Shown: positions 38,842 through 48,792, numbered from the stretch's first letter. The stretch: 64,000 bases of DNA from JAEZBP01 sp963832725 (GCA_963832725.1 CAWHVG010000003.1:1116001-1180000); one strand, 5' to 3'. Numbers and translations: made by a program. Notes: a model not told the origin generated them from the letters alone.

Positions 38842-39893
38842 CCCTCAGCCGTGAATCGCTCGAAGCGCAGATTCGCCGGGGCGAGCCGGTCCGGAAGGCG
38901 AGCCTCGCGGGTCTCGACCTAACCGGCGCAACCCTCGCCGGCGCGATCTTCGAGGACGTCGATCTGCGTGGCGCCGGGCTCGGAGGAGCCAACCTCGCCG
39001 AGTCGATCCTTCAGGGCTGCGATCTCGAGGGCGCTCGCCTCTCTGCAGCTCGCCTCGACCACACCGTCTGGGCGAAGTGCAAGCTGCAGAACGTCGTCGC
39101 GGACAGTATCACCGCGGCGTACGCCAACTTCGCCGAGTGTTCCTTCGGCGCGACGGTTCTGGCCCGCGCCGACTTGCGCTTCGCCAGCTTCGCGCAGTCG
39201 CCGCTGAACGGCGTCGGCCTGCAGAACAGCGATCTGACGAAGACGAACTTCGTGGACTGCACGGAGGTGACCGCCGACTTCGCCGGCGCGACCATGGCCG
39301 AGACGGTGTTCGTACAAGAAGACTTGAGCCGGTCCACGTTCCGCGGCATCGACGGCAGCAAGGTCGTATTCGTGAAGTGCACGCTGGGCCCGCAGGACTT
39401 CTCCTCGCTCACCCTGCCGTTTTTCCAGTTCATGGAGTGCGATCTCGGCGGCGCGCGCTTCGACGAGAGCACGCTCGAGGCTTGCGGATTTCGCGGCTCC
39501 AATCTCTCCGATGCGTTCCTTCTGCGAGCGTCAGCGCGGAACAGCCTCTTCGTCGAGGCGACCCTCGACCGAGCACGGCTGCAGAGCTCCGACTTCCACC
39601 AGTCGGTCTTCGCGAACGCCCGCCTGCTCGAGGCCGATCTCTCCGGCTCGCGCCTCGAGCAATGCATCTTCCACGAGGCCGAGGTCAGCGCTGCCCGCTT
39701 CATCGGCGCGGATCTCACCTACGCGGACTTCTCGGGTGCGCGCCTGCTGAGCGCGGACTTCTCGCACGCCACCCTGTTCCGCACGAAATTCCACCGGGTC
39801 GAGGAGCACGGAGCCGTCTTCAGCTCCCGCGCCGCGGCCCTGGGCGACGACCCCGAGCTCCTGGAGGCCGAGCAATGGCAACCCAACATCTAG
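38838..39893 (+). CDS. Pentapeptide-repeat protein of the T6SS island
   Basis: 351 residues, almost entirely pentapeptide repeats (for example LDLTGATLAGAIFEDVDLRG, ANLAESILQGCDLEGARL), giving a right-handed quadrilateral beta helix of roughly 65 coils. The GTG at 38838 overlaps the preceding stop by four bases, and the stop lies inside the next gene, which starts at 39875. Tandem pentapeptide genes with DUF2169 and DUF3540 genes are a known T6SS accessory layout; their role is unproven but probably structural or adaptor. No enzymatic motif. Confidence 0.85.
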   Translation: MTLSRESLEAQIRRGEPVRKASLAGLDLTGATLAGAIFEDVDLRGAGLGGANLAESILQGCDLEGARLSAARLDHTVWAKCKLQNVVADSITAAYANFAECSFGATVLARADLRFASFAQSPLNGVGLQNSDLTKTNFVDCTEVTADFAGATMAETVFVQEDLSRSTFRGIDGSKVVFVKCTLGPQDFSSLTLPFFQFMECDLGGARFDESTLEACGFRGSNLSDAFLLRASARNSLFVEATLDRARLQSSDFHQSVFANARLLEADLSGSRLEQCIFHEAEVSAARFIGADLTYADFSGARLLSADFSHATLFRTKFHRVEEHGAVFSSRAAALGDDPELLEAEQWQPNI

Positions 39894-40540
39894 TCGATCC
39901 CACTTCCCTCGAGACCGAGGTCCTCGGGAACGAGGGCGACGCCTCGGGCGTGGTCCGCTCCGCGGTGGGGCCGGACGTCGTCGTGTCCCACGCGGGGAGG
40001 TCCAGCCTGGCGCGCCGAGCCGCGAGCTGCCTGCTGGCGCCGCGACCGGGAGACCGCGTGCTCCTCGCCCGCGCCGGAGACCGCCTCTTCGTCCTCGCCG
40101 TGCTCGAACGCGAGGGGGAAGACCGGGCCATCGAGGTCGACGGGAACCTCACGCTCCGCTCCAGCGGAGGCGAGGTGCACATCGAGGGCGCCGATGCGGT
40201 GCGCATTCGTTCTGCCGGCGCGCTCAGCACCGCGAGCAAGAGCCTCACGATGGCGGCTCGGCACGCGAGCTGGGCCTCGGAGCAGTTCCAGGTCATCTCC
40301 GAGCACCTCACGCTCGAGGCCACGCGCCTCCGTGAGGTCGGGAGCTTCAAGGAGAAGGTCTTCGAGAGCGTGAAGGAGACGGTGGCGCGCTCCTACCGGC
40401 ACATCTCGGACGCCGAGCACGTGAACGCCGGCGCCATGACCCTCTCGCTGCGTGAGACGCTGCGCTGCCACGCGGACACCGCGATTCACACGGCGAAGAA
40501 GCTCGTCAAGCTCAACGCCGACCAGATCCACCTCGGGTAG
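39875..40540 (+). CDS. DUF3540 T6SS accessory protein
   Basis: 221 residues from the ATG at 39875, overlapping the pentapeptide gene by 19 bases. The middle reads RPGDRVLLARAGDRLFVLAVLERE, then beta-rich LTLRSSGGEVHIEGADAVRI, then a helical C terminus ending LVKLNADQIHLG. The pattern resembles the needle-like repeats of VgrG and fits DUF3540, a family found beside DUF2169 and DUF4150 genes in T6SS cargo clusters. It probably takes part in assembling the spike tip; direct evidence for the family is thin. Confidence 0.78.
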   Translation: MATQHLVDPTSLETEVLGNEGDASGVVRSAVGPDVVVSHAGRSSLARRAASCLLAPRPGDRVLLARAGDRLFVLAVLEREGEDRAIEVDGNLTLRSSGGEVHIEGADAVRIRSAGALSTASKSLTMAARHASWASEQFQVISEHLTLEATRLREVGSFKEKVFESVKETVARSYRHISDAEHVNAGAMTLSLRETLRCHADTAIHTAKKLVKLNADQIHLG

Positions 40541-40545
40541 CCCGC

Positions 40546-40944
40546 ATGTTTGCCAACACACAGATGGGTGGGATGGACACGGGGCTGCCGGACGTCTGCC
40601 TCACCCCGGCCGCGGCCGGGGTTCCAGTCCCCATCCCCTATCCGAACATCGCCGCCGGACCGATGGCCGTCGGCGCGGTGTACAATGTACTCTTCTCGTG
40701 CGCGCCAGCCCACAACCTGGGCACGAGCATCCCGATGACGAACGGCGACAACGCCGGCGTGAGCATGGGCGTCGCATCCGGCACGGTGATGGGACCGTCG
40801 CGGCATCTCACGGGCGCGTTCACCTGTCTCGTGGGCGGGATGCCCGCCTCGCGACTGACCAGCGTGTCGCTTCAGAACAGCACGAACTGCCCGGGAGCCC
40901 GGGTGATGCCGAGCCAGGTCACGGTGCTGATCCTGGCACCGTGA
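40546..40944 (+). CDS. DUF4150 PAAR-like spike tip protein
   Basis: 132 residues. It starts MFANTQMGGMDTGLPDVCLTP, contains VPIPYPNIAAG and ..SCAPAHNLGTSIPMTNGDN.. and ends in a hydrophobic strand. This matches DUF4150/PAAR-like proteins, which cap the VgrG needle and often carry toxins. Here no C-terminal toxin domain is attached, so the effector must be separate or delivered otherwise. It is five bases after DUF3540. Confidence 0.85.
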   Translation: MFANTQMGGMDTGLPDVCLTPAAAGVPVPIPYPNIAAGPMAVGAVYNVLFSCAPAHNLGTSIPMTNGDNAGVSMGVASGTVMGPSRHLTGAFTCLVGGMPASRLTSVSLQNSTNCPGARVMPSQVTVLILAP

Positions 40945-40959
40945 GAGCGGAGGTTCACC

Positions 40960-41463
40960 ATGATCTATAGGCTCTGTGGCATCGCGCCGGCGCTCGACGG
41001 GAAGTTCGTATGCAACCCGTGCCGCGAGCGAGCGCTGGCCGCGCCGGAAATAAGCATCAAGGACTACTACTGTAGCGTCTGTGGGTTCGGGCCCCGCGAA
41101 AACCGCAAGTTCGATGCACAGGGTCGTTGCTCCGAGTGCCAGAGCGAGCACGCATCACCACGACCCATGCGTCCACGCGTGCCCTGTCGAGGCTGTGGCT
41201 CCCAATCCCTCGTGCGGGTACCGTCCGTGCTCGAACGAGACGGCGAGAACCCCAAACCTCTGGCGTTGAGGTATCGCCGCTTCACCGTTCGATGGCTCGG
41301 GAGCGCCATCGACCCGCAAGCCCCTCACGGTTTCCTCGAGGCCTACGTCTGCCGCGGCTGCGGCCTCACCGAGCTCTACACGAAGGACTTCGCGGAGCTC
41401 CCGATCGGCCCCGAGTTCGGCACGGAGCTCTTCGACGTCCCCGTCGAGCCACCCTACCGATGA
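40960..41463 (+). CDS. Multi-zinc-ribbon protein of unknown function in the T6SS island
   Basis: 167 residues with several CxxC pairs: CNPC (18-21), CSVC (38-41), CSEC (57-60), CRGC (76-79) and CRGC (131-134), suggesting two or more zinc ribbons, with a beta-rich C-terminal domain (LRYRRFTVRWLGSAID). It has no signal peptide. The ATG at 40960 follows GGAGG. The G+C content looks a little lower than in neighbouring genes, a possible sign of transfer. Its place directly after the PAAR-like gene makes it a candidate effector, adaptor or immunity factor. I recognise no family. Confidence 0.6.
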   Translation: MIYRLCGIAPALDGKFVCNPCRERALAAPEISIKDYYCSVCGFGPRENRKFDAQGRCSECQSEHASPRPMRPRVPCRGCGSQSLVRVPSVLERDGENPKPLALRYRRFTVRWLGSAIDPQAPHGFLEAYVCRGCGLTELYTKDFAELPIGPEFGTELFDVPVEPPYR

Positions 41464-41470
41464 GGCGAGC

Positions 41471-42640
41471 ATGACGGCGGTCTACGGCTACGACGTTCGC
41501 GTGCTCGCCTGCCAGGCGTGCGGGGCGCCGCTGCAGGCCGCGATCGCGGGCGGGCTGGCGACCTGCGCCTACTGCGGCGCGGTCAACGAGCTCCGGGCGC
41601 GCGACGACCGCGAGGACCGCGAGCGCGCCACCGCGAGCCACGACGCGTCCATCAGCGAGTCGGAGCGGATGGCTCGCCTGCGCGAGCAGCGGAGCGAGGA
41701 CGCGTTGCCAGAGGCGATCGTCGATGCCCTCGCGCCCGACGACGGGAGGCTCGCGCCCGAGCGTATCCCGGCGGGGCTCGCGCTCTGGAAGAGCACGCGC
41801 GCCGCGCTCTCGGCGCGAGGCGACTTCCTCAGCGCCGAGCGCCTCTTCCACGTCACGCGACTGCTCTTGCCCCTCACCGACCATCAGGCGCGGCGCGTGC
41901 TCCTCGAGACGACGATCGAGCTCTTGCCCGATCACCGGCACCGGCACGTACTGCGCTGCGAGCTGGCCATCGGCGCCGCGCGGCTCGGCGAGCTCGACGC
42001 GGCGTGGGCCTGGCTCCAGGCCGTCGAGCCGCGTCCGCTCGACCTCTTGATGGACAGCGCGGTGCGCGCCGCGCGCGCGACGGCGGCCGCAGCGGCCGGG
42101 CGCGCGAACGACATCCTGGCGGAGCTCGGTGACCAGGCCGGCGACCTCCCGGTCGCGACCTGGTACGAGGAGCGCATCAATCTCTTGCGCATTCACGGGC
42201 TGGAGCTGTTCGGTCAGCACGCGATGGCGCGCGAGCAGTTGCAGGCGATCGGGAACGACACGTCGCGTCGGCGCGCGCTCGCGCAGCTCTCGCCGCTCCG
42301 ACTCGCCCCCGCGGCCACCGCGCACTTCTTCCATCTCCGCGCCGTCGAAGCGACGGCACGCCGGGTACGAGACGCCAGGTTAGGGCGACAGGTCTTGGGC
42401 ACGGCGCTCGGATGCCTCGGGGTCGGGATGCTCGTCACGCTTCTCTTCGCGGTCGCGATGGAAACACAGGCGGTGGCGCTCGGAGTGGCCTGGACCGTCG
42501 CCGTACCCTTGGGCGCCCTCGTCGCGACCGCGATCGCGGCCGTCCTCGGCGTCGGCGTCCTGCGGCAGCGCAACCGGGTCTGCAGGAAGCTCCGGCGAGC
42601 AGAGGAGGAGCTGGCCGCTCTGCGACGAACGCCGCCTTGA
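41471..42640 (+). CDS. Zinc-ribbon membrane protein with helical middle (T6SS island)
   Basis: 389 residues. N-terminal zinc ribbon (CQACGAPL and CAYCGAVN, residues about 14-37), an Arg/Asp/Glu-rich helical middle to about 300 with TPR-like helices (AAWAWLQAVEPRPLDLLMDS), then two membrane helices at about 308-330 and 338-363 and a basic coiled C terminus (RKLRRAEEELAALRR). ATG at 41471, 7 bases after the previous stop, so likely the last gene of the island operon. Convergent with the hydrolase gene, six bases away. It could be an immunity or docking protein in the membrane; this is inference from position and topology. Confidence 0.6.
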   Translation: MTAVYGYDVRVLACQACGAPLQAAIAGGLATCAYCGAVNELRARDDREDRERATASHDASISESERMARLREQRSEDALPEAIVDALAPDDGRLAPERIPAGLALWKSTRAALSARGDFLSAERLFHVTRLLLPLTDHQARRVLLETTIELLPDHRHRHVLRCELAIGAARLGELDAAWAWLQAVEPRPLDLLMDSAVRAARATAAAAAGRANDILAELGDQAGDLPVATWYEERINLLRIHGLELFGQHAMAREQLQAIGNDTSRRRALAQLSPLRLAPAATAHFFHLRAVEATARRVRDARLGRQVLGTALGCLGVGMLVTLLFAVAMETQAVALGVAWTVAVPLGALVATAIAAVLGVGVLRQRNRVCRKLRRAEEELAALRRTPP

Positions 42641-42646
42641 TCGGAC

Positions 42647-43348
42647 CTACCCGACGTCTTGGAGCGCCGGTTCGGCCCGCAGCGCGGCGACGACCGCCTC
42701 GGTGACCTCGTCGTCGTAGAGCATGCCGTTGTGGCCGAGCTCGTCGAACCAAAGGACGCGCGCGTCGGCGATGGCGGCGGCGCTCGAGGGCGGGGTGACC
42801 ATCAGATTGGCGCCGGCCACGAGCGCGGTGTGCGCGACGGCGGCCGCCCGGGCGCGGCCCGCGGCGAGGCGGCGGACGACGGTGCCGCCCGGCAAGAGCG
42901 CGCTCCTCAGCGGCCCCGGCGCGATGCGCGCGCTGGCGGTCCCGGCGTGCGGCGTGGCGAGGGTGACCAGACGCTCCACGTGGCGCGCGCCGCCGAGCTC
43001 CTGCACGTACCAGCGGGCCACCAGACCGCCGAGCGAGTGGCCGACGAGGTCGAGCCGGCGTCCGTCGGCGACGCGGTCCAGGAGCTCGGCCAGCCCGCCG
43101 GTCACCGAGGCGAAGCTGGACATGGAGCCGTAGGTGAAGTCCAGCGTGGGCACGCCGAGCGCGCGCTCCACCTCGGCTCGCATGGGCTCGAAGACGGCTC
43201 CCGCCGCGCCCCAGCCGTGCACGAACACCACCACTCGGTCGGCGTCGTCATGGACGTGCCCAGGCCGCTTGGGCCCCAGAAGCATGAGCTGGCCCTGCCG
43301 CGCCCAGGCCGCGGCCTCCCGACCGAGAATCTTCAACTGCTTGCGCAT
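42647..43348 (-). CDS. Alpha/beta-hydrolase (lipase/PGAP1-like)
   Basis: 233 residues without a signal peptide. VFVHGWGAAGAVFEPM forms the oxyanion side, GHSLGG (103-108) holds the nucleophile Ser, and FDELGHNGML supplies the catalytic His. The short length and HGWG/GHSLGGLVARW pattern fit the triacylglycerol lipase/PGAP1-like group. A substrate cannot be named. A TACTCT box read on the minus strand lies 18 bases before the ATG. It is 248 bases downstream of the epimerase gene, probably with its own promoter. Confidence 0.85.
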   Translation of the reverse strand: MRKQLKILGREAAAWARQGQLMLLGPKRPGHVHDDADRVVVFVHGWGAAGAVFEPMRAEVERALGVPTLDFTYGSMSSFASVTGGLAELLDRVADGRRLDLVGHSLGGLVARWYVQELGGARHVERLVTLATPHAGTASARIAPGPLRSALLPGGTVVRRLAAGRARAAAVAHTALVAGANLMVTPPSSAAAIADARVLWFDELGHNGMLYDDEVTEAVVAALRAEPALQDVG

Positions 43349-43596
43349 CGGTCCGCCTCGAAGGCCGAGAGTAGCAAAGAGCGGCCCGCGCGCAGGAAAC
43401 GCGCGTCCTCGCTGGTCGCCCTTCGTCACGTGACCGAGCGCGGACGGCCCGAGCTCGGCGCGGCGCGAGGGACCATCCGAGCGACGATCCGACCGGCGCG
43501 GTGGCACGACCGGATGGCGCGACGCCGAGCGAGGCGCGCTTCGTTCGTGAGCGCGGTCATCGCGACGAAGCGCGACGCGCCGTGGGAACCCGCGGT

Positions 43597-44680
43597 CTAC
43601 GCGTAGCGGGGGACCCAGCGCTCGGCTTGGTACCAACGCAGCACGCCGCGCCAGCCCTCGGCGAAGCGCGGGTAGCGCGGCAGCCATCCGAGGGCGCGGA
43701 GCTTCGAGGCGTCGACGACGAGATCGTCGTAGAGGAGCGTCAGCGCTTCTTTGTCGAGGCGCACCCGGAGCGCCTGCTTGAGCCCGTGCCGCATGACCAC
43801 GAGCCGCCACATGCCGAGCGCGACCGCGTCGGCGGCGTGGTAGGCGCCCGGCTGGACGAAGATCTTGCTGATGCGATCGAGCACGCCGCGCGGGAGGCTG
43901 CCCGCGCGCACGGTCGGCAGCCCGTAGGCGCGGTAGGTCTCCGCGACCCGATCCCCGAGCGTCAGCGCGTCCTCGTCGGCGACGTTGTAGACCTGGTTCT
44001 TCGTGTCCTCGCGCTCGAGCACGAAGACAGCCGCGCGGGCGACGTCCTCGGCGTGCACCAGCGTCGCGACCGGGCCGCCTTTGGGACGCGGCAAGACCGG
44101 CGTGAGAAGGCGGACGACCGGGCCGACCGCCAGCAGCGCCGCGGCGAAGTGACGGCCTCGGCGGCCGTAGAGCGGCGCAGCGCGGAGGATCGTCCAGGCT
44201 GGCGCCGCGTCGCCATGGGCGCGCAGGATCTCCTCCGCGCTCAGCTTGCTGCGGCCGTGCTCGCCACGCGGCTCGATGGGCGACTCTTCGGTCAACGGCC
44301 CGCCCGAGCTCGGCGCGTAGAGCATCGCGCTCGAGATTCTGCACGAAGCGCTTGGCCCCGGCGTTCGCGGCCGCCTCGTAGAGCCTCGCCACCACGTCGG
44401 TGTTGGTCTCGCGCAGCGCGTCGCTCGGCGCGCCGACGTCGAGCAGCGCCGCCGTGTGGATCACGTGGTCGCAGCCCAACACGAGCGCGTCGACGAAGGC
44501 CGGGTCGCGCAGGTCGCCGGCGCGGACCTCACCGCGGACGGGCTGCTGCACGCCCTTGGCGGTGAGGTCGCTCGCGATGACCCGGTAGCCCGCCGCCTCG
44601 GCGAGCGGGACCACGTAGTTGCCCACGGTGCCGGCGGCACCGGTGACCAAAACCGTCTCTCCCCTACTCCGTTGCGTCAC
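43597..44680 (-). CDS. NAD-dependent epimerase/dehydratase (frameshifted)
   Basis: Extended short-chain dehydrogenase. The N terminus has the NAD motif TVLVTGAAGTVGNYVVPLAE. It continues DHVIHTAALLDVGAPSDALRE and then, after a +1 near 44337, SSAMLYAPSSGG. The second part starts with a GEHGRSKLSAEEILR segment where YxxxK would be expected; the usual Tyr is not seen. It ends in a substrate-binding half (DDLVVDASKLRALGWLPRYP). Corrected length is about 360 residues. The GTG at 44680 overlaps the trpC stop (GTGA), so it is translationally coupled to trpC. The likely role is modification of a sugar nucleotide or sterol/flavonoid-like substrate; undetermined. Confidence 0.78.
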
Positions 44681-45486
44681 GGCGTCCTCGCGCTCGAGAG
44701 CAGCTCCGCCAATCGATGCCCCGGATCCTCGGCGCGCATGAGCGCGGAGCCGATCAGGACCGCGTCCGCTCGGCTCGCCGCCACGCGCGAGAGCTCTTCG
44801 GGGCTCGACACACCGCTCATGTACACCGCAACGCGGCTTTCGGGAATCTTCTGGATCGCTCGGGCCGCCGCCTCGGGATCGACGCGGAAGGTGGAGAGGT
44901 CGCGCGCGTTCACGCCGACGACCCGCGCACCGGTCGTCAGGGCCCGCTCGACCTCGGCTTCGTCGGCCGCTTCGACCACCGGCTCGAGGCCGCGCTCGAG
45001 GCAGGCGTTCACCAGCGCGGAGAGCTCGCTCGCGCTCAGCGCCCGCACCAAGAGCAGCACCATCGACGCGCCCACGGCGCGGGCCAAGTCCACCTGAACC
45101 GGGTGCAGCACGAACTCCTTGAAGAGGACGGGGACGTCGACCTCGCCGGCGATGCGCCGCAGCGAAAGCACCGATCCGCCGAAGCCCTCGCGATCGCAGA
45201 GCACGCTCACCGCGGCGGCGCCGCCCTGGACGTAGCCGCGAGCGATGCGCCGTCCCTGGCCGGCCGCCCAATCGCGGATCCGGCCCGCGCTCGGGCTGGC
45301 CAGCTTCACCTCGGCGATGACGCGAGGCAGCGCCGCGCCACGGCGCGAGAGGGCATCGATCGCCGCCTGCCGGCGGTCGGCACGGTCACCTGCCGCCGAC
45401 GCATCGAAGAGCCCACGGTGCGCGAGCCTGCGCATGTTCTCGCGCCGCTTGCGCTCCAGGATCGGCCGCAGGAGATCGTCGCCCAT
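44677..45486 (-). CDS. trpC: Indole-3-glycerol phosphate synthase
   Basis: 269 residues. Converts CdRP to indole-3-glycerol phosphate in tryptophan synthesis. TIM-barrel motifs are in order: LPRVIAEVKLASPSAGRIRD (catalytic Lys), AAAVSVLCDREGFGGS, PVLFKEFVLHPVQVDLARA (catalytic Lys), GARVVGVNARDLSTF and VYMSGVSSPEELSR. It is a stand-alone enzyme without a TrpF fusion. It follows trpD after 28 bases and its stop overlaps the epimerase start. Confidence 0.94.
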   Translation of the reverse strand: MGDDLLRPILERKRRENMRRLAHRGLFDASAAGDRADRRQAAIDALSRRGAALPRVIAEVKLASPSAGRIRDWAAGQGRRIARGYVQGGAAAVSVLCDREGFGGSVLSLRRIAGEVDVPVLFKEFVLHPVQVDLARAVGASMVLLLVRALSASELSALVNACLERGLEPVVEAADEAEVERALTTGARVVGVNARDLSTFRVDPEAAARAIQKIPESRVAVYMSGVSSPEELSRVAASRADAVLIGSALMRAEDPGHRLAELLSSARTP

Positions 45487-45514
45487 TCTTCCCCTCGAAG
45501 AGAGCCGTAGCCTC

Positions 45515-46531
45515 TCACGCGCTCCGTTCGATCCAACGCTCGAGCAGCGCGCGCGCTCGCCCTGCGTCGATCGCCTCTTCCACGCGAGAGGCCGCCTCGC
45601 GCAGGTCGTCGGTCTCGCCCGCAGCGCTCAGCGCGGCCGCGGCGTTGATGACCACGGCCGTACGAGCCGCGCCGCGCTCGCCGGCGAGGATCGCCTTCGC
45701 GATGCGCGCGTTGGTGGTCGCGTCACCGCCGCCGATGGAATCGCTCGCGACGGGCTCCAGCCCGAAATCGCACGGCTCCACCACCCGCTCGGTCACGGTC
45801 CCGTCCCGCAGCACCGCCACCCGCGTCGGGCCGCTCGGCGAGACCTCGTCCAGGCCGCCCTCGCCGTGCACGACCCACGCGCCCTCGACGCCGAGCGCGC
45901 CGAGCACCTCGGCGATTTGCCTCACCCGCGCCGGATCGTAGACCCCGAGGAGCTGATGGGTGGCGCCGGCCGGATTCGCGAGCGGGCCGAGCAGGTTGAA
46001 GAAGGTGCGCAGACCGAGCTCGCGCCTGACGGGCGCAGCGTGCCTGAGCGCGCCGTGGAACGCGGGCGCGAAGAGGAACGCGATGCCGATCGCGTCGAGC
46101 GTGGACGCGACCACCTCGGGATCGGCCTCGAGCCGCACGCCGAGCGCTTCGAGCACGTCGGCGCTGCCCGAGCGGGAGGAGACCGCCCGATTTCCGTGCT
46201 TGGCCACCGGCACGCCGCAGGCCGCGACGACGATCGCCGACACGGTGCTGATGTTGAAGGTGCCCGCGCCGTCACCGCCCGTTCCGCAGGTGTCCAAAGC
46301 GCGCTCGACGCCCAGCGTGACGGGCAACGCTCGCCGGCGCATCACGCGCGCCGCCGCGCCGAGCTCCTCGGCGGTCTCGCCCCGCATCCTCAGCGCCACG
46401 GCCAAGGCCGCGATTCTGCGCTGGCGACGCCTCCCCGGCCAGAATGGCCTCCATCGCCCCCTCCATCGTGGGCGCGTCGAGCGCTTCGCCCGAGACGGCC
46501 CGCGCGATGGCGTCCCGCAGCATCGCCTCGC

Positions 46532-46535
<4 letters not shown>
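45515..46535 (-). CDS. trpD: Anthranilate phosphoribosyltransferase (frameshifted)
   Basis: Transfers phosphoribose to anthranilate. The GTG at 46535 overlaps the trpG stop. The N-terminal helical part (AMLRDAIARAVSGEALD, AMEAILAGEASPAQ) is separated by a +1 near 46414 from the rest (IAALAVALRMRGETAEELG). The catalytic part has DTCGTGGDGAGTFNIST, KHGNRAVSSRSGSADVLEALG and FFNLLGPLANPA, all canonical. Corrected length is 339 residues, as expected. The gene is essential for tryptophan prototrophy in most bacteria, so sequence error is the likely cause of the break. Confidence 0.9.
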
Positions 46536-47125
<590 letters not shown>

Positions 47126-47180
47126 GGTAGTCAGGCTCGGTAACGGGAATGTTCTCGCAGCTCCGATACCGGAGCGGCGC

Positions 47181-47699
47181 TCAGGGCGAGTCCTCGGCCG
47201 ATGCGGCAACCGTCTCGCCGCCTCGCCGCCGGCGCGTGGGCGAGACCGTCTCCATCTCCAGGTCGATCTGGACCACGGAGACCTCGGCGCGGCGGAGCGT
47301 GCTGGTGGCCTCGAGGAGCTGCTCCTCGTCGCGTCCCTCCGCGGCGAGGAAGGTCCGCCACTGCTCGAGGCCGTCCACGCGCAGACGATAGGCGGTCTCC
47401 AGCCGCTCCTTCCAGCCTCGGCCCTCCGCGGATCCCACCTCGGCCGCCTGCACGGCCTCGATCTGCCGGCGCGCCGCGGGGATGGCGCCGCTCTGGAGCA
47501 GCCGGGACGCCAAGACCGCTCGGTCGTCCGCCGCTCGCTCCGCGGAAGCGATCGGGTTGGCCGCCGGATTGGCGATCACCACCTGGCGAAGCGTGGTGAT
47601 GTCGTCCAGGAGCGTCGGCGAAGGCCCCTCGGGCTCGCCCCCACAGCCTGCGAGCGATGCCATCGCCACGAGCAGGAGCACGAGGCCGGTTCTTCGCAT
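47181..47699 (-). CDS. Small lipoprotein, helical
   Basis: 172 residues. Lipoprotein signal MRRTGLVLLLVAMASLAGC (lipobox SLAGC), then a mostly helical mature part (DDITTLRQVV, AERAADDRAVLASRLLQ, EGRDEEQLLEATSTLRR) ending in a short Arg/Gly/Ser tail. No family is recognised. It lies 19 bases after the hydrolase stop and 55 bases before trpG, so it may belong to one long transcript, but a role in tryptophan synthesis is not implied. Confidence 0.7.
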   Translation of the reverse strand: MRRTGLVLLLVAMASLAGCGGEPEGPSPTLLDDITTLRQVVIANPAANPIASAERAADDRAVLASRLLQSGAIPAARRQIEAVQAAEVGSAEGRGWKERLETAYRLRVDGLEQWRTFLAAEGRDEEQLLEATSTLRRAEVSVVQIDLEMETVSPTRRRRGGETVAASAEDSP

Positions 47700-47718
47700 C
47701 CGAAGCCCCCCGCGCGGC

Positions 47719-48601
47719 TCAAGCGCCCACATAGCCGCGCTCGCGGAAGAACTTCTCCACCCGCAGGTTGACCAGCTCCGGGTACTCGACGGCGACGTAG
47801 TGCGTCCCGCCCGGCACCACGAGCAGCTCGGCGCCACGCACCCGGCGCACCATGTCCTCGGCCGCACGGCGCGGGGTGAAGAGATTGCGGTCGCCGGAGA
47901 TGACCAGCAGCGGCACGTCGACCTCGTCCAGGACGTCACGCGCGTCGTGCTCGCCGAGCAGCTCGAGGGTGTGGAAGTAGAGGTCCATGTCGAGCTCGGC
48001 GAACGAGCCCGCGAGCTGGGCGAAGATCTCCTCGTCGAGGGTCTGTCCCGCGAGCCCGACACGCTTGGCCCAGGTGACCGTCTCCGGCCACTGCACGACC
48101 CGCTCGGTGACCGACTGGGCGATGGCGGGGATGGTCCGGACCGCGCCCAGCACGTGTGGGATCAGCCCGCCGATCTTCGGCACGCCGAACGCGGTCTCCC
48201 ACGGCCGTGCCTGCGACACCGTTGATCAGGACCAGCGCCGACACTCGGTCTGGCGCCCGCCGGAAGAGCTCGAGCGCGACCTGCACGCCCATGGACCACC
48301 CGAAGATGGCGGTCCGCTCGACCCCCTCCGCGTCGAGGACACGCAGCGCGTCGTCGGCCTGGTCCTCGACCCGGACCGCGTCGCGATCGGGCGGCATCCC
48401 CGACCGGTAGAGCCCGCGATAGTCCCACGAGACGAAGCGGTAGCGATCCTGGAAGTACGCGATCTGGTGGGTCCAGGCCTTCCAGCTCCCGCCGAGCCCG
48501 TTGGCGAGCAGGATGCTCGGTCCCTCGCCCACCACGTGGTACGCGAGCTCGGTGCCGTCGAGCGACTCGACCCGCTTCTCCTCGACTCTGACCGGTTTCA
48601 T
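47719..48601 (-). CDS. Alpha/beta-fold hydrolase (frameshifted)
   Basis: From the ATG at 48601: beta-rich start (VESLDGTELAYHVVGEG), oxyanion segment LLANGLGGSWKAW, YRGLYRSGMPPDRD, and nucleophile elbow GWSMGVQ. After a +1 near 48215 (joining LINGV and SQARPWETAFG) the cap and C-terminal part follow, with PLLVISGDRNLFTP (acid) and PGGTHYVAVEYP (His). Corrected length is about 293 residues. It is typical of a broad esterase/haloperoxidase-like hydrolase group; the substrate is unknown. A TACAGT box read on the minus strand lies 11 bases before the ATG. Confidence 0.8.
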
Positions 48602-48691
48602 CGGGGGGCCGCACTGTAGAGCGCCCCGACGTCCGAAACCAGAGGCGCGACGCCCCGCTCGAACGTCCCGGCCCGAGCTCCGTTCCAGGGA

Positions 48692-48710
48692 TTCGTGCGA
48701 GCAGCACGAA
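48692..48710. promoter_or_regulatory. 19-bp perfect palindrome, operator candidate
   Basis: TTCGTGC and GCACGAA are exact inverted halves separated by GAGCA. The site lies 52 bases upstream of the -35 of the gene at 48987 and 91 bases upstream of the divergent hydrolase start. It could also form a hairpin in a transcript. The cognate regulator is unknown. Confidence 0.4.
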
Positions 48711-48762
48711 CCCCGCACTTCGCTCGGGCCTACGGGTCGCGAAACGCGGCTGTCGGCACGTC

Positions 48763-48792
48763 TTGACACTTCCGCGCTCCAATAGATACCTT
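48763..48792 (+). promoter_or_regulatory. Strong sigma70-type promoter
   Basis: Perfect TTGACA (48763-48768), an 18-base spacer and TACCTT (48787-48792). GATACC, overlapping this box, is an alternative -10 with a 16-base spacer. The predicted start near 48800 leaves a leader of about 187 bases to the ATG at 48987, long for this genome. Confidence 0.6.
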
